A stretch of DNA of 23,757 nt from contig JANNND010000652.1 of NCBI GenBank assembly GCA_031398365.1, forward strand, positions 1-23,757. Reading direction: 5' to 3'. Both the position numbers and the translations under genes were made by a program. Shown here in pieces: positions 22,565 to 23,757 of this stretch. The notes beneath the pieces are model-generated. The model saw nothing but the letters and a program-made list of their open reading frames with translations. It searched no databases and had not been told where the DNA came from. This DNA is from JAFDVL01 sp031398365 (GTDB lineage: Bacteria > Acidobacteriota > Blastocatellia > RBC074). Each line of letters begins with the position of its first letter. Within the stretch, counting starts at the first letter, position 1.

Positions 22565-23757
22565 TTAATTCCGTCGCGTTGGTTGCTGAGGGCTGGGGTC
22601 AGTGAACGGTGGGCGCTCAAATGTTGCGCCATCGCCTGTTACGCGCGGGTCTGCGGCCTCGGTCAAAATCTTCAGCAACTGCGCTGACAAGCGCGCTTTG
22701 TCTTTGGCGTATTTTGCATCCGCCGCGATGTTCTTCATCTGATACGGGTCTTGGCGCAAATCGTACAACTCTTCGCCGGGGCGTTTGGCGAAGGCGAGGT
22801 CATAGAACCGTTTCCATTGCGGTTCATTGCGATGCAGCACCAGCCACGCTTTGGTCGGGCTGGCGTCCATGTCCGCGAATGCCGCATAAGTGTTGGCTTC
22901 AAGGTCTTCTTGTGTTGGCGTATTCGTCGCGGTCAGTTCCGCCGGATAGCCGAGCGGCCAGCGGTCAGGTCTGAAGTTGCGCACGTATAAAAATTCCGGC
23001 GTCCGCAAGGAGCGTTGCGGATAGGGCAGGTTGTTTTCATTAGCAAAGGCAACGTGGCGTTCGCGTCCGGCAATCACCCAATTGCGACTCGATTCGACTT
23101 GCCCGCTTTGTTGCGAGCGCAACACATTCCATAAGCTGCGCGCGTTCATTCCCGCTGGGATTGGCACGCCTGCGGCTTCCAAAAACGTCGGCGCTAAATC
23201 CGGCAAACTCACCAGATCATCAATCACGCGTCCGGCCTTGCCGCCCATCGCTTTGGGCAAGCGCGCGGCCAGCGTCACGCCGGTGCCGAAGTCGTAGAGA
23301 TTGCATTTCCCGTTCGTCACGCCGGGCATGCCGTGATCGCCGCTGATGACGATCAGCGTGTTGTCGAGTTCTCCTGTCTCTTCCAATCGTTTCAGCAACA
23401 AACCGATGTACGCGTCATACGCCTGCACTTCGCCCAAATAATCGGCAAGGTCTTCGCGCACTGCCGCCACATCGGGCAGGAACGGTGGCAGCTTACCTTT
23501 GAGCGCATCGGGTTCAATGTTCCAGAGCTTTTTTGCCAGAGCCTTTGATCCAGCGGCGATGCGTCGTGGTCGGCCCGAACCAATAGTGCCAGGGCTGCCC
23601 GGCTTTGCGATCCGCCAGGAAGGCATCAAAATTGGCGTTCACTTGTCCGTAGATTTTTTCGCGCGCGGCGTCCAGCGATTGCCCGTTGCCGATCATCTCG
23701 GTCACGTTTTCTGAAAAGTTATTCGGCAAGTTGCCCGCTTTTTCATACGAGTGTTTC
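22565..23757 (-). CDS. Sulfatase, N-terminal part beyond window, frameshifted at an A6 tract
   Basis: The C-terminal part of a type I (formylglycine) sulfatase, similar in style to heparan N-sulfatase-like members. Upstream frame (to about 23535): NVTEMIGNG, DAFLADRKAGQPWHYWFGPT and THRRWIKGSGKK. Downstream frame: LWNIEPDALKGKLPPFLPDV, VREDLADYLGEVQAYD, the metal-binding VISGDHGMPG, then KCNLYDFGTGV and a C-terminal subdomain ending EELYDLRQDPYQMKNIA. The two frames join at six A residues (minus strand, 23534-23529); removing one A restores KGSGKK-LWNIEP. The frame with the extra A stops five codons later. The catalytic CxPSR motif must lie outside the window. Either a sequencing indel or a true mutation explains this. 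Confidence 0.85.

Noticed and set aside
23529..23534. Programmed frameshift of the dnaX type at the sulfatase A6 tract
   Set aside because: The dnaX type is a -1 shift, whereas joining these frames needs a +1 shift or the loss of one A; no stimulatory structure was noted, so an indel is simpler.

Overview
The window looks like chromosomal DNA of an Acidobacteriota-like bacterium, possibly near the Blastocatellia. The evidence is a secreted protein carrying a Solibacter-type TIGR03437 domain, a bshC gene for bacillithiol synthesis, moderate GC content, and many short dispersed intergenic repeats. The assignment is an inference. The first ~172 bases do not fit: they are much richer in GC, read as a piece of an ABC-2 type permease, and run straight into the 3' end of ilvC. 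This looks like a chimeric contig end.

The left third (about 30-8134, all minus strand) is a branched-chain amino acid block. In transcription order it holds leuA, leuB, a thioredoxin-fold protein without the CxxC cysteines, a promoter with a leader peptide and attenuator, ilvB, an antitoxin, a VapC-type PIN toxin, ilvN, a tiny ORF, a two-helix membrane protein, and ilvC. Two things stand out. First, a 45-codon leader ORF at 4753-4890 has a 17-codon stretch of almost only Val and Ile. It is followed by competing antiterminator and terminator hairpins, which is the classic layout for ribosome-mediated attenuation. Second, a complete toxin-antitoxin pair sits between ilvB and ilvN with gaps of only 3-5 bases, so the attenuator should also set its transcription. 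Four 19-base palindromes of one family lie in the leuA-leuB and leader-ilvB gaps.

A divergent LysR regulator (8357-9244) faces leuA across overlapping promoters. It is followed by an unknown lipoprotein and a large nested hairpin element (10268-10422). Next, on the minus strand, are a secreted DUF4394/TIGR03437/PPC-like protein, bshC, and a DapA-superfamily aldolase resembling 4-hydroxy-2-oxoglutarate aldolase.

The plus-strand cluster 16224-19241 encodes a Fic-fold protein whose active site is degenerate, a spermidine/spermine-type GNAT acetyltransferase, a small DUF4157-like HEVTH protein overlapping it by ATGA, and a group II PLP decarboxylase. An AlkA-like glycosylase converges on the decarboxylase. 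The right end, on the minus strand, has a VIT-VWA surface or secreted protein and a sulfatase that runs off the window and is frameshifted at a six-base A tract.

No rRNA, tRNA, CRISPR array or insertion sequence was recognised. All functional calls come from reading motifs by eye; no database search was run.
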